Shown here: positions 40,137-51,730 of the stretch, piece after piece
Position numbering within the stretch: position 1 is the first letter of the stretch
How the letters are laid out: every line of letters begins with the position of its first letter
NCBI RefSeq assembly: GCF_018446385.1
Contig: NC_056001.1
Span: 7,025,600 to 7,089,599 of the forward strand
DNA length: 64,000 nucleotides
DNA from: Zingiber officinale
Taxonomy: Eukaryota > Streptophyta > Magnoliopsida > Zingiberales > Zingiberaceae
Direction: 5' to 3'
Translations under genes and position numbers: made by a program
The notes under the pieces: model-generated
The model's input: only the letters and a program-made list of their open reading frames with translations
The model's database searches: none
Told to the model about the DNA's origin: nothing

Positions 40137-41138
40137 TGTTGGAATCCCAAGGTTGTTTTGGTGTGATCAACAAGTTAAGTTAGATCCTGAGTGTTTCTAA
40201 CATTATGTCTAAATGTGCAGGAGCTTAGGAGCACAGGTAGTCGAGTGAAAGACGCAGCTAGCGAGAAGGACGACACGCGGTGCGTCCGAGCGACGAGGCG
40301 CTGCGGAAGAGTACACCGACAGGCGAGAAGGAAGCGTGCGATGGTTCCGAGGGACGAAAGCCGGAGCGGAAGACTGCTCGAGGAGCAAGAGACGCAGTTA
40401 GCGAGAAGGAGTGCACACGGTGCGTCCGACGGACAAAGACTGCAGATGAGTACGCCGGCAGACGAGAAGGAAACACGCGACAATTCCGAGGGACGAGAAG
40501 TCAGAGCGGAAGCCCACTCGAGAAGACCGGAAGTTGGGTTCGGGTGAGCCCTTTTCCGGATGTCCGAGATCACCCAAGCGAGCGGATCAGAAGTTGAAGA
40601 CTCGGACCGAGGCGACCAGAGCCGGAGTAGAGGATCCGGACCGAATAAGTTAACCGGAGTTGACTTTTGGGTCCGGGGTGCCCGGAACTAACCGGGGCGC
40701 CCGGAGTTGACTTTTTCACAGATCAAGTCAAAACTCGATCTGAATGTTGGAAGATAAAATTTTATCCCCCTAGGGTACCTGGAACCCTCAGGGCGCCTCG
40801 ATCAAGGTTATAAATATATCTTTGCTCTAGAAGCTTTTCAACAATTCAAAGCAATTCATTTCCAACGCTTGTACCCTTCAGTTTTAGATTAACTTCTTTA
40901 CTTTACACTTTCACTGTTGTAAGAGGCTTCTCTGTCCGAAGGAGATACTGGTATGACATTCCTTGAATTAACAACCTCCTTGGTTGTAACCAAGTCAAAT
41001 TCGGTGCCTCGTTTTTTTGATTTACTTTCTGCTTACTTTAATTTACAAATGTTAATTTAAGAATTCGAGAAGGTGTTTTTGTTTTTGTTTTACAGGACTA
41101 TTCAATCCTTCTTTTTAGTTGGCCGTAACGGTCCTACA
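40137..41138 (+). mobile_element. Probable solo LTR, Copia/SIRE-like
   Basis: About 1.0 kb beginning TGTTGGAATC and ending GTCCTACA (imperfect inverted ends TGTTGG/CCTACA). It has an internal TATA-like ttataaatatat at about 40810, GGCGCCCGG-type blocks near 40700, and a ctattcaatccttct end stretch like other Copia LTRs. I see no matching TSD (left aaatt, right gtgat), so the borders are less certain. It contains a 140-bp tandem duplication. Confidence 0.65.
40251..40528 (+). repeat. Two-copy 140-bp tandem duplication within the LTR
   Basis: gacgcagctagcgagaagga at 40251 and gacgcagttagcgagaagga at 40391 start two diverged copies that both run through ggtgcgtccg, gagaaggaa, ttccgagggacga and agcggaag. 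Confidence 0.85.
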
Positions 41139-43344
41139 GTGATCTAGTTTGAATGTTCAAGGAGGTTGATGATTTAATTAGATTTAGAGGGGTAAATTTG
41201 ACCAAAAAAATATTGACAAGGGATTTTTGTAAAGATAATTTTTTTTTAAAAAAAAAATGAATAGACATATTAAAAAGGGCCACGCTTCTATTTTTCCTAT
41301 TCATATAAATGCAAATGTAATAGTCGGCATTAATGAGGTATGCTGGACTTTGTTGATTGTTGTTCAATTAATATGACGTCGACTCTCTGTAATTTGAGGA
41401 TGGACCTTACTTTTATAATTTTGTTTTCGTTTGATTTTTTTTTTTAAAAAAAAAAACGATTCATCGATACGAATTGTGGGAATAATTTCATGTTTGACCA
41501 ATCGTTGACACAAGCTGACCAATTCGAAGGCTAGGAATGAGATTTGTCTTTGCTTCGGCGGTGAAGAGGAAGGAACGTGGTGGTCGGCAGCCACCGGGTG
41601 GTTGCAGGAAGTAATGAATGAGGGCGGCCAATGCCGCATGGTCCATGGCGGCATGGCGCCGGACGTTGAACACGTTCACTTAATTTGGTCAAATCTGACG
41701 CCGGGTTCCACGCGTCAGTGCGGATCGCGCGCAGACGAGGTCGACGAATGATTAACTGATCGAGCACGACCCGATCGAAGAGGCGCGCCAGGATTAAGCT
41801 GATGCGCGCTATACTCAAATAATCTCCGCTCACAGAGAGGGATCAACGGAGACAACTCTACTCGCAAGAGTCACATCGATGAGCTAGCTAGCTAGCTAGC
41901 TCAAATAGCACGCCTATCTGCTTGCCTTGCAGCAATATGATGTCTTTCTCTTTGGTCGTGGTCGTCGTCGTCGTCATCCATGTTCGTTGGTCATTATATT
42001 GCTGACTTGCTGCACATTAATGACAGATGCAAAAAGCAAGGCCAGCCCCCAACTGACTGTGACGCATCCAACACGCAGGTAGCCCATCGATCGATATGTC
42101 TGCATTTTCAGCCAGCATTTTGCAATACTGTATTAATTAATTCCTCGCTAACTAGTTGCTCCGCTCTTCTCTACTAGATTTTCCTCCCTCTTTACCTGGT
42201 GGCCAACCTGTGGCTTCCTGCTTTCACACAAGGCATTGATGGAGCGATGCAGATTGCTGTTGATTATGGCTGGCTTCAATGTCAGACTTTCTTTCAAAGC
42301 AGAGAGAGGTGCGTATTTCTCTCTTATAAACACGACAGGCAACGTGACTACAGGCCATAACTTTATTATGGATGGAATTAATTTTTGTAACTAATTTATC
42401 GTGTTGAGTCGGGTAAGATATATATATGTATGCATACAGTGTCTCAGATGTGATTCGGGAAGGTGACTGAATTCACAAACATTATGAGTCAGATAGGACT
42501 AATTATATTAATAAATATATCCTAAGCGCCTAACTTCAAATTGTTAATTTATTAATAAGGTGTTTGATTGAATGCCACTAATTAGATTAATGATTTCTAT
42601 ACACCCCATTGTCTTTGCACTTTTCTTATTATATTGTTTTTTTTAAAACAAAAAAAAAGAAAAAAAATAATTTATTTATTTTCAAAATTAGAAAGGATAA
42701 TACCCTCCTTCCCTCCTTTTTGGCATTCCACATATACTCCTCCCATCCCTGTAATAAATTTACATAACATGCAAACTTCATAGATAAATAAAAATCAAAA
42801 AAGTGATGTTTATTGATTTCGACGCTTTATTACTAAATGCAGATCTTACAAAAGTAAGTTTGAAATGTTTTCCATAGAAATTCACGATAATAATTTGGTC
42901 TTAAAGTAATTTATAAATTTCTAATAAAATCAAAATTTTAATAAAAAATGAAGAAATAAAGAAGTAATATAACTACCGTTTACCTTTATCATTTTAATTA
43001 AAAAAACCGTTTTGTCTATATATTGTTGGTTTCATAACTAAGATTTGAAGGAATTTTTTGTCAAGAATGATTTAGTATTTAATATGGTTTTGATTTAAGA
43101 CCCTGTGTGATTAAGATTAAAAAATTATAAAATAACTACAATTTTAACTCTTGACTTTTTAATTTGTCTGATAAAGTCTATAAACACGATTTAAAAATGA
43201 GGAAAAAATAATGCAGAAGAAGCTTGGTCAATGCTAGTTAAGTTGAATATATCCATTGTCTCCTCAATTTGAAAATTGGCCCATCCTTTCTTTTTGCGCG
43301 TTAAATAAATGTCCTTGTTGAAGTACAAAAGACTTTGGCTTGGC
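41139..43344. other. Upstream region of CER3, mostly non-coding
   Basis: AT-rich DNA with a GC-rich block at about 41480-41850 that has no recognisable gene. A short (GCTA)n run lies at 41886-41901. The minus-strand frames at 41364-41833 overlap each other in different phases and show no family. From about 43200 this is CER3 promoter. Confidence 0.45.
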
Positions 43345-43354
43345 TTTATATAAA
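43345..43354 (+). promoter_or_regulatory. TATA box of CER3
   Basis: TTTATATAAA lies about 150 bp upstream of the start codon, followed by an A/C-rich leader free of introns. Confidence 0.75.
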
Positions 43355-43500
43355 CCGAGCAGATGCAGTGTTGTAAATACAAACATATCTCATCATCACA
43401 CAACAAGCTAAGTGTGAAGAGAAGGAAGAACAATTCCAACTCCATAACCTCTCAAACTCTCTTACATCTCCACGTTTCTCCCTCTGCACAGAAGATCAAA

Positions 43501-46500
43501 ATGATGGCTGCTCCTCTGTCTTCTTGGCCATGGGCCAACTTGGGACTCTACAAGGCATGCGAGCAATACTCTTATTTTAATTTACTCCCTGCTCCATCTG
43601 ATCGATTTGATTAATTTGAAAGATGAACTTGGCGCAGTATCTGTTATGTGCGCCACTGGTAGCCAAGGCCATCAGTGACTGGAACAGCCATGAAGGAGGA
43701 GTAGGATGGTCTGTTCACCTTCTTATCCTCTTCATCCTGAGAGGCATCATCTTCCAGCTCTCGCACACCTTCTCCAACATGCTTTACCACACGAGAAGAC
43801 GGAGGGTCATCCCCCATGGCCTGGATTTCCACCAGATTGACCAAGAGTGGGACTGGTGATAACCAACTACTGCTATAACTCATAATTTTCTGATCGTTTA
43901 AACCATTAGTTTAACATGTACAGATTATTTGTCTGGAGCTTTGCAGGGATAATTTTCTGATATTGCAAGCTCTGGTTGCATCCTTGGTGGTGTGGCAAGT
44001 AGAACCAGCGTTGGACGGGGTGCCTGTGGTGCAGAGCAAGGGATGGCTGATGTCTCTGTCGCTGCATGTGGTGGTCTCTGAGCCTCTGTTCTACTTGCTT
44101 CACAGGAGCTATCACAGAGAATACATCTTCTCTCACTACCATTCAATTCACCATTCATCATTGGTACCCCAGCCTATGACGGGTCGGTATTTATTTTTAT
44201 TTTAAAAAAAAAACTTAATAAATGCCATTTAGATGAAGAAGGATGTGGATACATAATTTTTTATTCTACAATTAAGTGATATTAATTGTCGTAATCGTTC
44301 AATTAATAGTCACGCCTAGCTAATTTCTCATCATCCCAAGTTTAAGTATGACTTTCTTTTGAATGCTATTTTCCTTTAAATTAGCTCGGAACTTTAAGAT
44401 GTTCTTGTTAAAAGTGCAGACGTCTAAATTTTAAGAGATACTGCAGTTAGTAAATCAGTTTCACAAATTTGAGAGTTAAATTTCAGTTTATGTTTATGAT
44501 TTGATGAAGGTTATAAATCAGTGTCATCTAGTGGTGAGGAATCATCAACCAATCAACTTAACTATGATCATATTATAGCAGTTTTTGTGTCAATATATAC
44601 TCAGAGTACATCTATCTAGAACATTAGCCCACTTTTCAAGTATTTTTAAATACTTCATACGTATCGTTTTTAAGCAAAAATTAGCTTTAGAGTTTAGTTG
44701 GTAGTATATCCAATCCAATTAACACCAGATTAAACTGAAATAAACTATTTATATATGACTAATTTTTATTCATACAGTTCACGTGAATCAGTACAAATTA
44801 ATCCAAAGGTCCGGTCAAATAGTTGATCTTTGAAGCAATTTTAAGATCTTTTAATTAATTTCATTAAGGAGGAAAAATAGTATATCCAATCTCAATTTGT
44901 TGTGGTACTGGAGCAGCCGCGTTTGGGACGCCACTGGAGAACCTGGCGATGACGGCTGTGATGGCGCTGCCGCTGCTTGGATCCTTCGCCGTCGGCTATG
45001 GCTCTGTGGGTCTCGTGTACGCCTACGTGCTCGCCTTCGATTTATTGAGGTGTTTGGGTTACAGCAACGTGGAGGTGTTCCCCGCACGCATCTTCCACTC
45101 ACTGCCCTTCTTACGTTACCTCATCTACACTCCCACGTGAGTCACCTTCATTAATTCATCTATTCATTGATTAATTATTTATTTTATCACTGTAGTTGAT
45201 TGATTATAGTTACCTGATTTGAGACAGAAATGCAGTTAAGTGACATTTCTTATACAGCAGCTAGTTAATACATTAATATTAGGGTGAATTACATTTTACC
45301 CCCGAGGTTTACTTAAAATACGAAACGACCCTCATGATTTCAAAAGTAAAAAAAAGTCTCTAAGGTTTGACTAAAGTAACAAAAAAGTCCCTTGACTGAT
45401 CAACGATAGTAGTCAACTGGCAAAGATAAGAAAAAGACATATATACTCCTGCGTTTCAGCGGGAAAAAAAGTAAAAAATTATCTGAAGTAGCTGAAAATT
45501 AACTAAAGTAAAAAAATTACTGCAGCTTAAGAGAGTCATTTTACCGATCGATTGTGTAAACCCTAAACCTACAAAGCCAGAATATCTTTGATTACAAATT
45601 CCTTACTGAAATGTAATCGATTACTCTTTACAATGAAAGAAACAAAACGTGAGAAAGAGGAATCTGGTTGGGAGCATAAGACGAGGAGAACGGCTGGTTG
45701 TGGTTTGGAGCATAAGACGAGGAGAATGAATTTTTGCAATAGATACATTTCGATAAGAAATTTGTAATCAAAGATATTTTGATTTTATGAGTTTAGGGTT
45801 ACACAATATATCAATGGAATGACTCTCAAGGTGCAGTAATTTTTTACTTTAGTTAATTTTTTACTTTTTCCCTCGCTGAAATGCAAGGGTATATATGTCT
45901 TTTTCTTATCTTTGTTGACTACTATCACCGACCAGTCAAGGGACTTTTTGTTAGTTTAGCCAAACTTTAAGAGTTTTTTTGTTACTTTTGAAATTACGAG
46001 GGTCATTTCATACTTTAACCAAATTTCAAGGGGTAAAATGTAATTCGCCCTTAATATTAAGTGTATATGTTTGCCCATAAACGTCAACCTACTAGTACAC
46101 CTGTAAAAATTTATGATGGCATTAATGAATGATTTATTTCTATTCTACAAGTAGCTAGTAAATACGACCACATAACCACTGCTGTACGCCTGCATTTGTT
46201 TTTTATAGAATTCATTAACTGCACACCATCGTGGTTGCGTCCTGTTTTTCAATGAGTACATTTAATTTTTAAAAAAATGTATTGAGTTGATCAGGAGAAG
46301 AACATTGACTAGCTCAAGAAATTATGTTGCTTTCATATTCTCAGCAGCAGCAACACATCTTGCATCAGTTCAATACAACTAAAGGGAGATTCAAAATTGT
46401 TGGCAGGTATTTAAGCATTCACCACAAGGAAAAGGATTGCAACTTTTGCCTTTTCATGCCCCTCTTTGATTTGCTGGGGAAGACGATGAATAAGAAGTCA

Positions 46501-48192
46501 TGGGACTTGCAGGAGGAGATAAGCTCAGGTGCTTAATTGTTCTTGTATTTTTTTTTCTCTTTCCATTTTTTTGAATTATACATTGTGTACAAAATCAACC
46601 AACCCAGTACTGAGCATGTAGATTATGATCGGAATGAAATATCTAATAATTAATTTGTAAATTGGAAGCAGGGAAGAATGATCGGGTTCCAGACTTTGTC
46701 TTCTTGGCGCACGTTGTGGATGTGATCTCGTCCATGCACGTACCCTTCGTGTTTCGCTCGCTCTCTTCGAAGCCATTTGTGGCTAATCCCTTGTTGTTGA
46801 TATGTTGGCCGTTAGCCTTCGTGTTCATGCTCTTGATGTGGGTGTTCTCCAAGAGTTTCACCCTCTCTTTCTACTACTTGAGAGGCCGCTTGCATCAGAC
46901 CTGGGTCGTCCCGAGATATGGCTTTCAGGTGAAAATAATTAGTCAGTTGGCTAGCACAAGAACAAATTAAAATACGATTCTCAGTTGCTTATTCTTGTTA
47001 ATTGTTTTTTTTTGTCATTGTTGCAGTATTTTTTGCCCTTTGCGAGAGAAGGCATCAATGAGCAGATTGAGATGGCGATACTGAGGGCTGATAAGTTGGG
47101 AGTTAAAGTCCTTAGCCTTGCAGCATTGAATAAGGTTGGACAAATTGACCACTTTTGAATTAGTATCGAAACTAGCTAGCTGAAAGATTTGACATATGCA
47201 TTCTGATGAAATTAGTACATATTTTTGTTTTCTATCTAGAACGAATCGCTCAATGGCGGTGGGACGCTATTCGTGAGCAAACACCCAGATTTAAAAGTTC
47301 GAGTCGTCCATGGCAACACCTTGACGGCGGCCGTCATCCTGAATGAGATCCCGAGGGATACTGTAAAGGAGGTCTTCTTGACTGGAGCTACGTCCAAGCT
47401 TGGGAGGGCAATCGCGCTCTACCTTTGCAGAAAAAATATACGAGTGCTAGTGAGAGCCCATAAACTTCTAATCAATCTCTCTCTTACATCAACACTTGCA
47501 TCAATATAAAGTATTCCACTGTTTCTTGATTGTTTAACTACTGTCACTAGATGTTGACTTTGTCGACCGAAAGATTTCTAAAGATCCAGAAGGAGGCCCC
47601 GGCAGAGTACCAACAGTATCTCGTTCAAGTGACCAAGTATCAAGCAGCAAAAAATTGCAAGGTGCTAAAAAATTGCAATTATATATATATATACATATCA
47701 AGAAAATCCAACTTTAAACGAGTGAAATTGTTGCAGACTTGGCTAGTTGGGAAGTGGCTCTCACCCAGGGAACAGAGATGGGCGCCGACAGGCACACACT
47801 TCCACCAATTCGTGGTGCCTCCCGTCATCCGCTTCCGAAGGGACTGTACCTATGGAAACTTGGCCGCCATGAAACTCCCCAAGGACGTTCAAGGACTAGG
47901 ATCATGTGAGGTATATTATATATATGTATAATCAATCACAAGTCCAATTACAAGAGGTTTTCTATTAGTTACCTATATACAAATTCATCCAAGCTCGTAT
48001 ATAATATAATTAATGTGAACATTATATTAATAATAGTACACGATGGAGCGAGGTGTGGTGCATGCTTGCCATGCCGGAGGAGTTGTTCACTGCTTGGAAG
48101 GTTGGACGCATCATGAGGTTGGCGCTATTGATGTGGAACGGATTGACGTGGTGTGGAGAGCTGCATTGAAGCATGGGCTGACACCCGCTTGA
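43501..48192 (+). CDS. CER3: CER3/WAX2/YRE (GL1-1-type) very-long-chain alkane-forming wax protein, 11 exons
   Basis: Exons: 43501-43554, 43638-43855, 43947-44182, 44917-45136, 46407-46528, 46672-46928, 47027-47134, 47240-47449, 47551-47661, 47737-47910, 48037-48192. They join in frame to 621 residues (Arabidopsis about 632). CER3 works with CER1 and cytochrome b5 in the ER to turn very-long-chain acyl-CoA into cuticular alkanes. The N-terminal half is a membrane-bound fatty-acid-hydroxylase-like domain with His clusters HRSYH (143-147) and HSIHH (156-160) between hydrophobic segments. The third cluster reads YLSIHH (244-249), lacking the first His found in Arabidopsis relatives. The C-terminal WAX2 domain shows [42 protein letters not shown] and [13 protein letters not shown]. 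Intron 1 uses a GC donor; intron 4 holds a MULE MITE. Appears intact. Confidence 0.96.
45282..46050. mobile_element. Mutator-like MITE with ~330-bp terminal inverted repeats in CER3 intron 4
   Basis: 769 bp bounded by a perfect 9-bp TSD TTAATATTA (45273-45281 and 46051-46059). The left arm begins GGGTGAATTACATTTTACCC and the right arm ends GGGGTAAAATGTAATTCGCCC. The arms (about 45282-45630 and 45728-46050) match over roughly 320 bp with modest divergence. The short centre contains a 20-bp motif (ggagcataagacgaggagaa) twice, 36 bp apart. No coding sequence. A 9-bp TSD and long TIRs are Mutator hallmarks. Confidence 0.9.
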
Positions 48193-48590
48193 AGATTTCC
48201 ATTGTAATTTATGTTCACAACTTAAGTAGCATTCTAGATATAAAATCATCACAAGTCACACGTAATTAATGCTTTTATCTGAAAAATTCGAAACTAGATA
48301 GCTCTCGCCATCAAAAGTGTACACACTGTAGTTGTTCATCCTTAGTGGCTCGTTCGTATGTTAGGGATCAAGAGATTGTAATAAATCATTAGTGAAAGAA
48401 AGAGTATGTGAACAGACGACTATATATTCATGAAATTAAATTGTGGAACCGTCTTTAATTAATTCCTTTTGTTTTAAAGACTAATTAAATAATAAGATTT
48501 TAGAAAATCTAAATCTATTTTGAAATTCAAACTCCTAATAAATTTATGATTTTTTTATGACATAATCTTTTCTTTATTATTCTTATTATA
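48193..48590. other. CER3 3' flank
   Basis: Likely 3'-UTR to about 48480, then AT-rich DNA up to the gypsy LTR. No gene seen. Confidence 0.55.
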
Positions 48591-49530
48591 TGTTGATACG
48601 GCGTATAAGTAAGGGGTCCGAAGAGACATGACAGTCAGAAGTCAAGGAGATGTTCTGATTAGGGGATGTGGCAGTCAGAAGTCAAAGGGACAGGCAGTCA
48701 GAAGTCAAAGGGCTAGACAGTCAGAAGTCAAGGGAACGTGGTAGTATGAAGTCAAGGAAAGAGGGTGGTTAGGCCGCCCTGTCTCACCTACTGCATAACT
48801 CCCGGTCGATCAATGATAGGTCAGGTATCCAGATCTGAGACACAAGACCGAATAATTCCTGGCTTGTCACTGACCAATCAGTTCTTACTCACTCGGGCCT
48901 TACTTGGGTCAGTTCACATAATTTAGCTCATTTTCCTTATCTAATGTCCCGACACGGCAACTTGGGCGAGTAGTCTCCCGAGCGGGCCGCAACTGAACTT
49001 GAGCAGGCACAGACAGCACTAAAGGACAACAGGGTCAGAATCGTAACTGTCCGTTAGAGAATAATTGTCATCAGCAGGGGAATATTCTAGTGATCAGCCA
49101 TTCTCAGGAAATAGAACCTTCTTTCAACCAATAAGAGGGCACCATGTGCCCTCCATCACCCAACAGACCTTGACATCCGACATTCTCTGATATCGGTCAG
49201 GCTCCAGAGGTACACAGTGTCATATAAAAAGGGAGGTCCTCTCCCTTGAGCAGGTACGCTCACTTGCACATTCACACTCGTCTTCTACAGTTTTTTTCTT
49301 TCGTACACTATTCTTTTGGGAAAAAAGTACTTGACTTGAGCATCGGAGGGCTTGTGCTGGGGACCTTTTTCTTAATTTCTGGTCTCTAACATTCTGTGCG
49401 CTTGTCTGAGTGTGCGCAGGGCCTAAGTACCACTGGTTTCATCACCGTCGTCCTTTTATTCCACTTGGGGGTCTATTTTTTGGTACACATATGCTAGGTG
49501 TGTCCAAGTCGCCTCTCCGTCAACACCAAC

Positions 49531-51275
49531 TGTTAGGGTCGATTTGTAGCTAAAGAAGGGGGGAGAGGGGTGAATAGCTCATCACGCTTCGTTTGCTGGC
49601 TTTGGTGTTGTTGATTTGCAACGGAATGAACTTGAAACAAGACTCACAATACTAACATTAGGATTTACTTGATATCTACCTCAAGAAGAGGTGACTAATC
49701 CAAGGATCCATACATGACACGCTTTCCACTATGAAAAACACTTATTCTCGGTAACTACCGAAGGCGGAGAAGCCTTGTACAAACTCTCAATATAACAAGA
49801 AGAAAAAAAAGAAGCGAATACAAAGAAAATCTTACAAGATTTACACAAATAAAACCCTAGCTAGCTTCTTCTTCTTGTGTGAAATGCCTCTTGACCTTGA
49901 AAGTGCAGCAATACTTTGCTTCAACAAGCTTCAAGAACAGGCGAGATCATCTGAGAGAAGAATTGGAGAGATCTGGAATGAAGGAGGCTTGCCACAACTT
50001 TTTCTGTGCGCTTCCTTTGCAACGGTCATATTTCAATTGATTGACCAATCGATTGGGGAGGCTTGAATCGATCAGTTGATCTATTTAGAGTGTCTCTGTG
50101 CTCTGCTGTAAAGGACCTAAATTGATCGCCCAATCGATTCAGCCTTCATCGCGTTGCGCGAGAATTCTAGTCCCAATCGATCGACTGATCGATTGGCGGT
50201 GCCCAATCGATCGATTGGGGAAGTTTTTGTGCTCGCTATTTAGGCTCCCAATCTATCGGTCGATCGATTGGGCTTCTGTTTATCGTAGCACTCTCTCAAT
50301 CAATCAGCTAATTTATTGAGCTTCGGTTCAATCGATCGGTTGATCGATTGACCATCCTTGACTTGTTTAACTCAAGCTCAAGGGTTCCCAAATCCAATAT
50401 CCGGTCAAACATGACCTGTTGGAACTCCTCATGCTTAGCATCTGGTCAACCTTGGCCTGTTGGGATTTCTTCACCAAGTGTTCGATTAATCCTTTGACTC
50501 ACTTGGACTTTTCTCCTCGTACCAAGTAACCGGCCAACCTTGACATACTTGGACTTACCGTCTCGTGTCAAGTGTCCGGTCCTCCATGACCTACTTGGAT
50601 TTTCTTCCACCAGATGTCCGGTCATCCTTGACCCATCTGGATTTCCTTGTGTCAAGTATCCGGTCACACATTTGACCTACTTGGACTCCCCAACACCAGG
50701 TGTTCGATCAACCTTAACCCATTTGGATTCCCATGTGTCTGGTTTCACTTACCAGTTCTTTCCATCTACCTAGCTTCACTCATTAGGACTTTCCATTTGC
50801 CTGGCTTCACTCATCAGGATTTTCACCTGACTTCACCCACTAGGATTTTTCCACTGCCTGACTTCACTTACCATGACTTTCACCTGCCTAGCTTCACTCA
50901 CTAGGCCTTTCACTTAGCTTCATTCACCAGGATTTTCCAACTGCCTAGCTCCACTCACTAGGTCTTTCACCTGACTTCACTCACCAAGATTTTCAACTCC
51001 ATGGCTTCACTCACCACGACTTTCCCTTGCCTAACCTCCAGTTAGGACTTTCCCAGCCAAGTATCTAGTCAACTTTAACCCACTTGACTCTTTTTCACAT
51101 CAAACTGGTTAAACCTTGACCAGAGGAGAATTGCACAACAATATCCCTAATCAGATGATTGCTCCTGCAATCTCCATATATTGTCAAATATCGAAATCAA
51201 ATCAAGACTCAAACTTGAGCCAACTCAAGTTTAGTCAACATGGTCAACCTTGACCCAGATGATATTGCACCAACA
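49531..51275 (-). mobile_element. Nested solo LTR, Copia/SIRE-like, 1.75 kb
   Basis: Starts TGTTAGGGTC and ends GCACCAACA, flanked by the 5-bp TSD CCAAC (49526-49530 and 51276-51280). It is inserted just after the 5' LTR of the gypsy element. Orientation is minus: the opposite strand reads TGTTGGTGCAATATC at its start and gctattcacccctctccccc near its end. It contains a palindrome-rich tract (about 50030-50350) and two arrays of hairpin-forming repeats (about 50390-50745 and 50760-51060). Confidence 0.88.
50390..50745 (-). repeat. Array of ~8 diverged ~43-bp hairpin-forming repeats in the solo LTR
   Basis: Units have the plan stem - TCCGGTCA-like - TGACC - stem - GGAYTTCYT. Stem pairs seen: CCAAGTG (50474) with CACTTGG (50500); CCAAGTA (50522) with TACTTGG (50546); CCAGATG (50610) with CATCTGG (50634). 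Arms differ between units but still pair. Confidence 0.8.
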
Positions 51276-51553
51276 CCAACGATATCTCAACCGACCTTCG
51301 TCTGACTCAGATTCTGGACAGGATCAATTTAGCGTCGTCTGTAGGAATTTTCTTCACCTATTCTAGAACATGATAATGGAGGAGATCGGAAGAATCAACG
51401 TCACCATCACAGTAGGAGACTACGAGCTGTTCAAGGAGGCCAAGAGACGAGTGACTTCCAAAAAACACACTACTGCTTCACACCCATACAAGATGCCTAT
51501 AATTTCCAAGGACCCGACCCATGTCTCGGACAGGGGTCTAAAAGAAAACAACC

Positions 51554-51730
51554 CAAGGATTTCTCTCATGTCTTCTATCGCAAGTCCTACCCAAACTACT
51601 ATAACAAGGGCCAGGACTATTATAATAAGAGAGAGCAACCGCAAGGATTTCCCTCATGTCTTCTATCGCAAGCCCTACCCAAACTACTATAACAAGGGCC
51701 AGGACTATTATAATAAGAGAGAGCAACCGC
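51554..51730 (+). repeat. Two-copy 88-bp tandem duplication in the gypsy gag region
   Basis: caaggatttctctcatgtct at 51554 and caaggatttccctcatgtct at 51642 start two nearly identical copies encoding a Tyr/Asn/Lys-rich stretch. Confidence 0.92.

Noticed and set aside
40191-40597. Arg/Glu-rich frames on both strands (118 and 132 residues)
   Set aside because: Lie inside an LTR over its 140-bp duplication; composition artefact.
41364-41833. Overlapping minus-strand frames of 63-100 residues
   Set aside because: Mutually overlapping in different phases, no recognisable domain; kept only as a GC-rich block of note.
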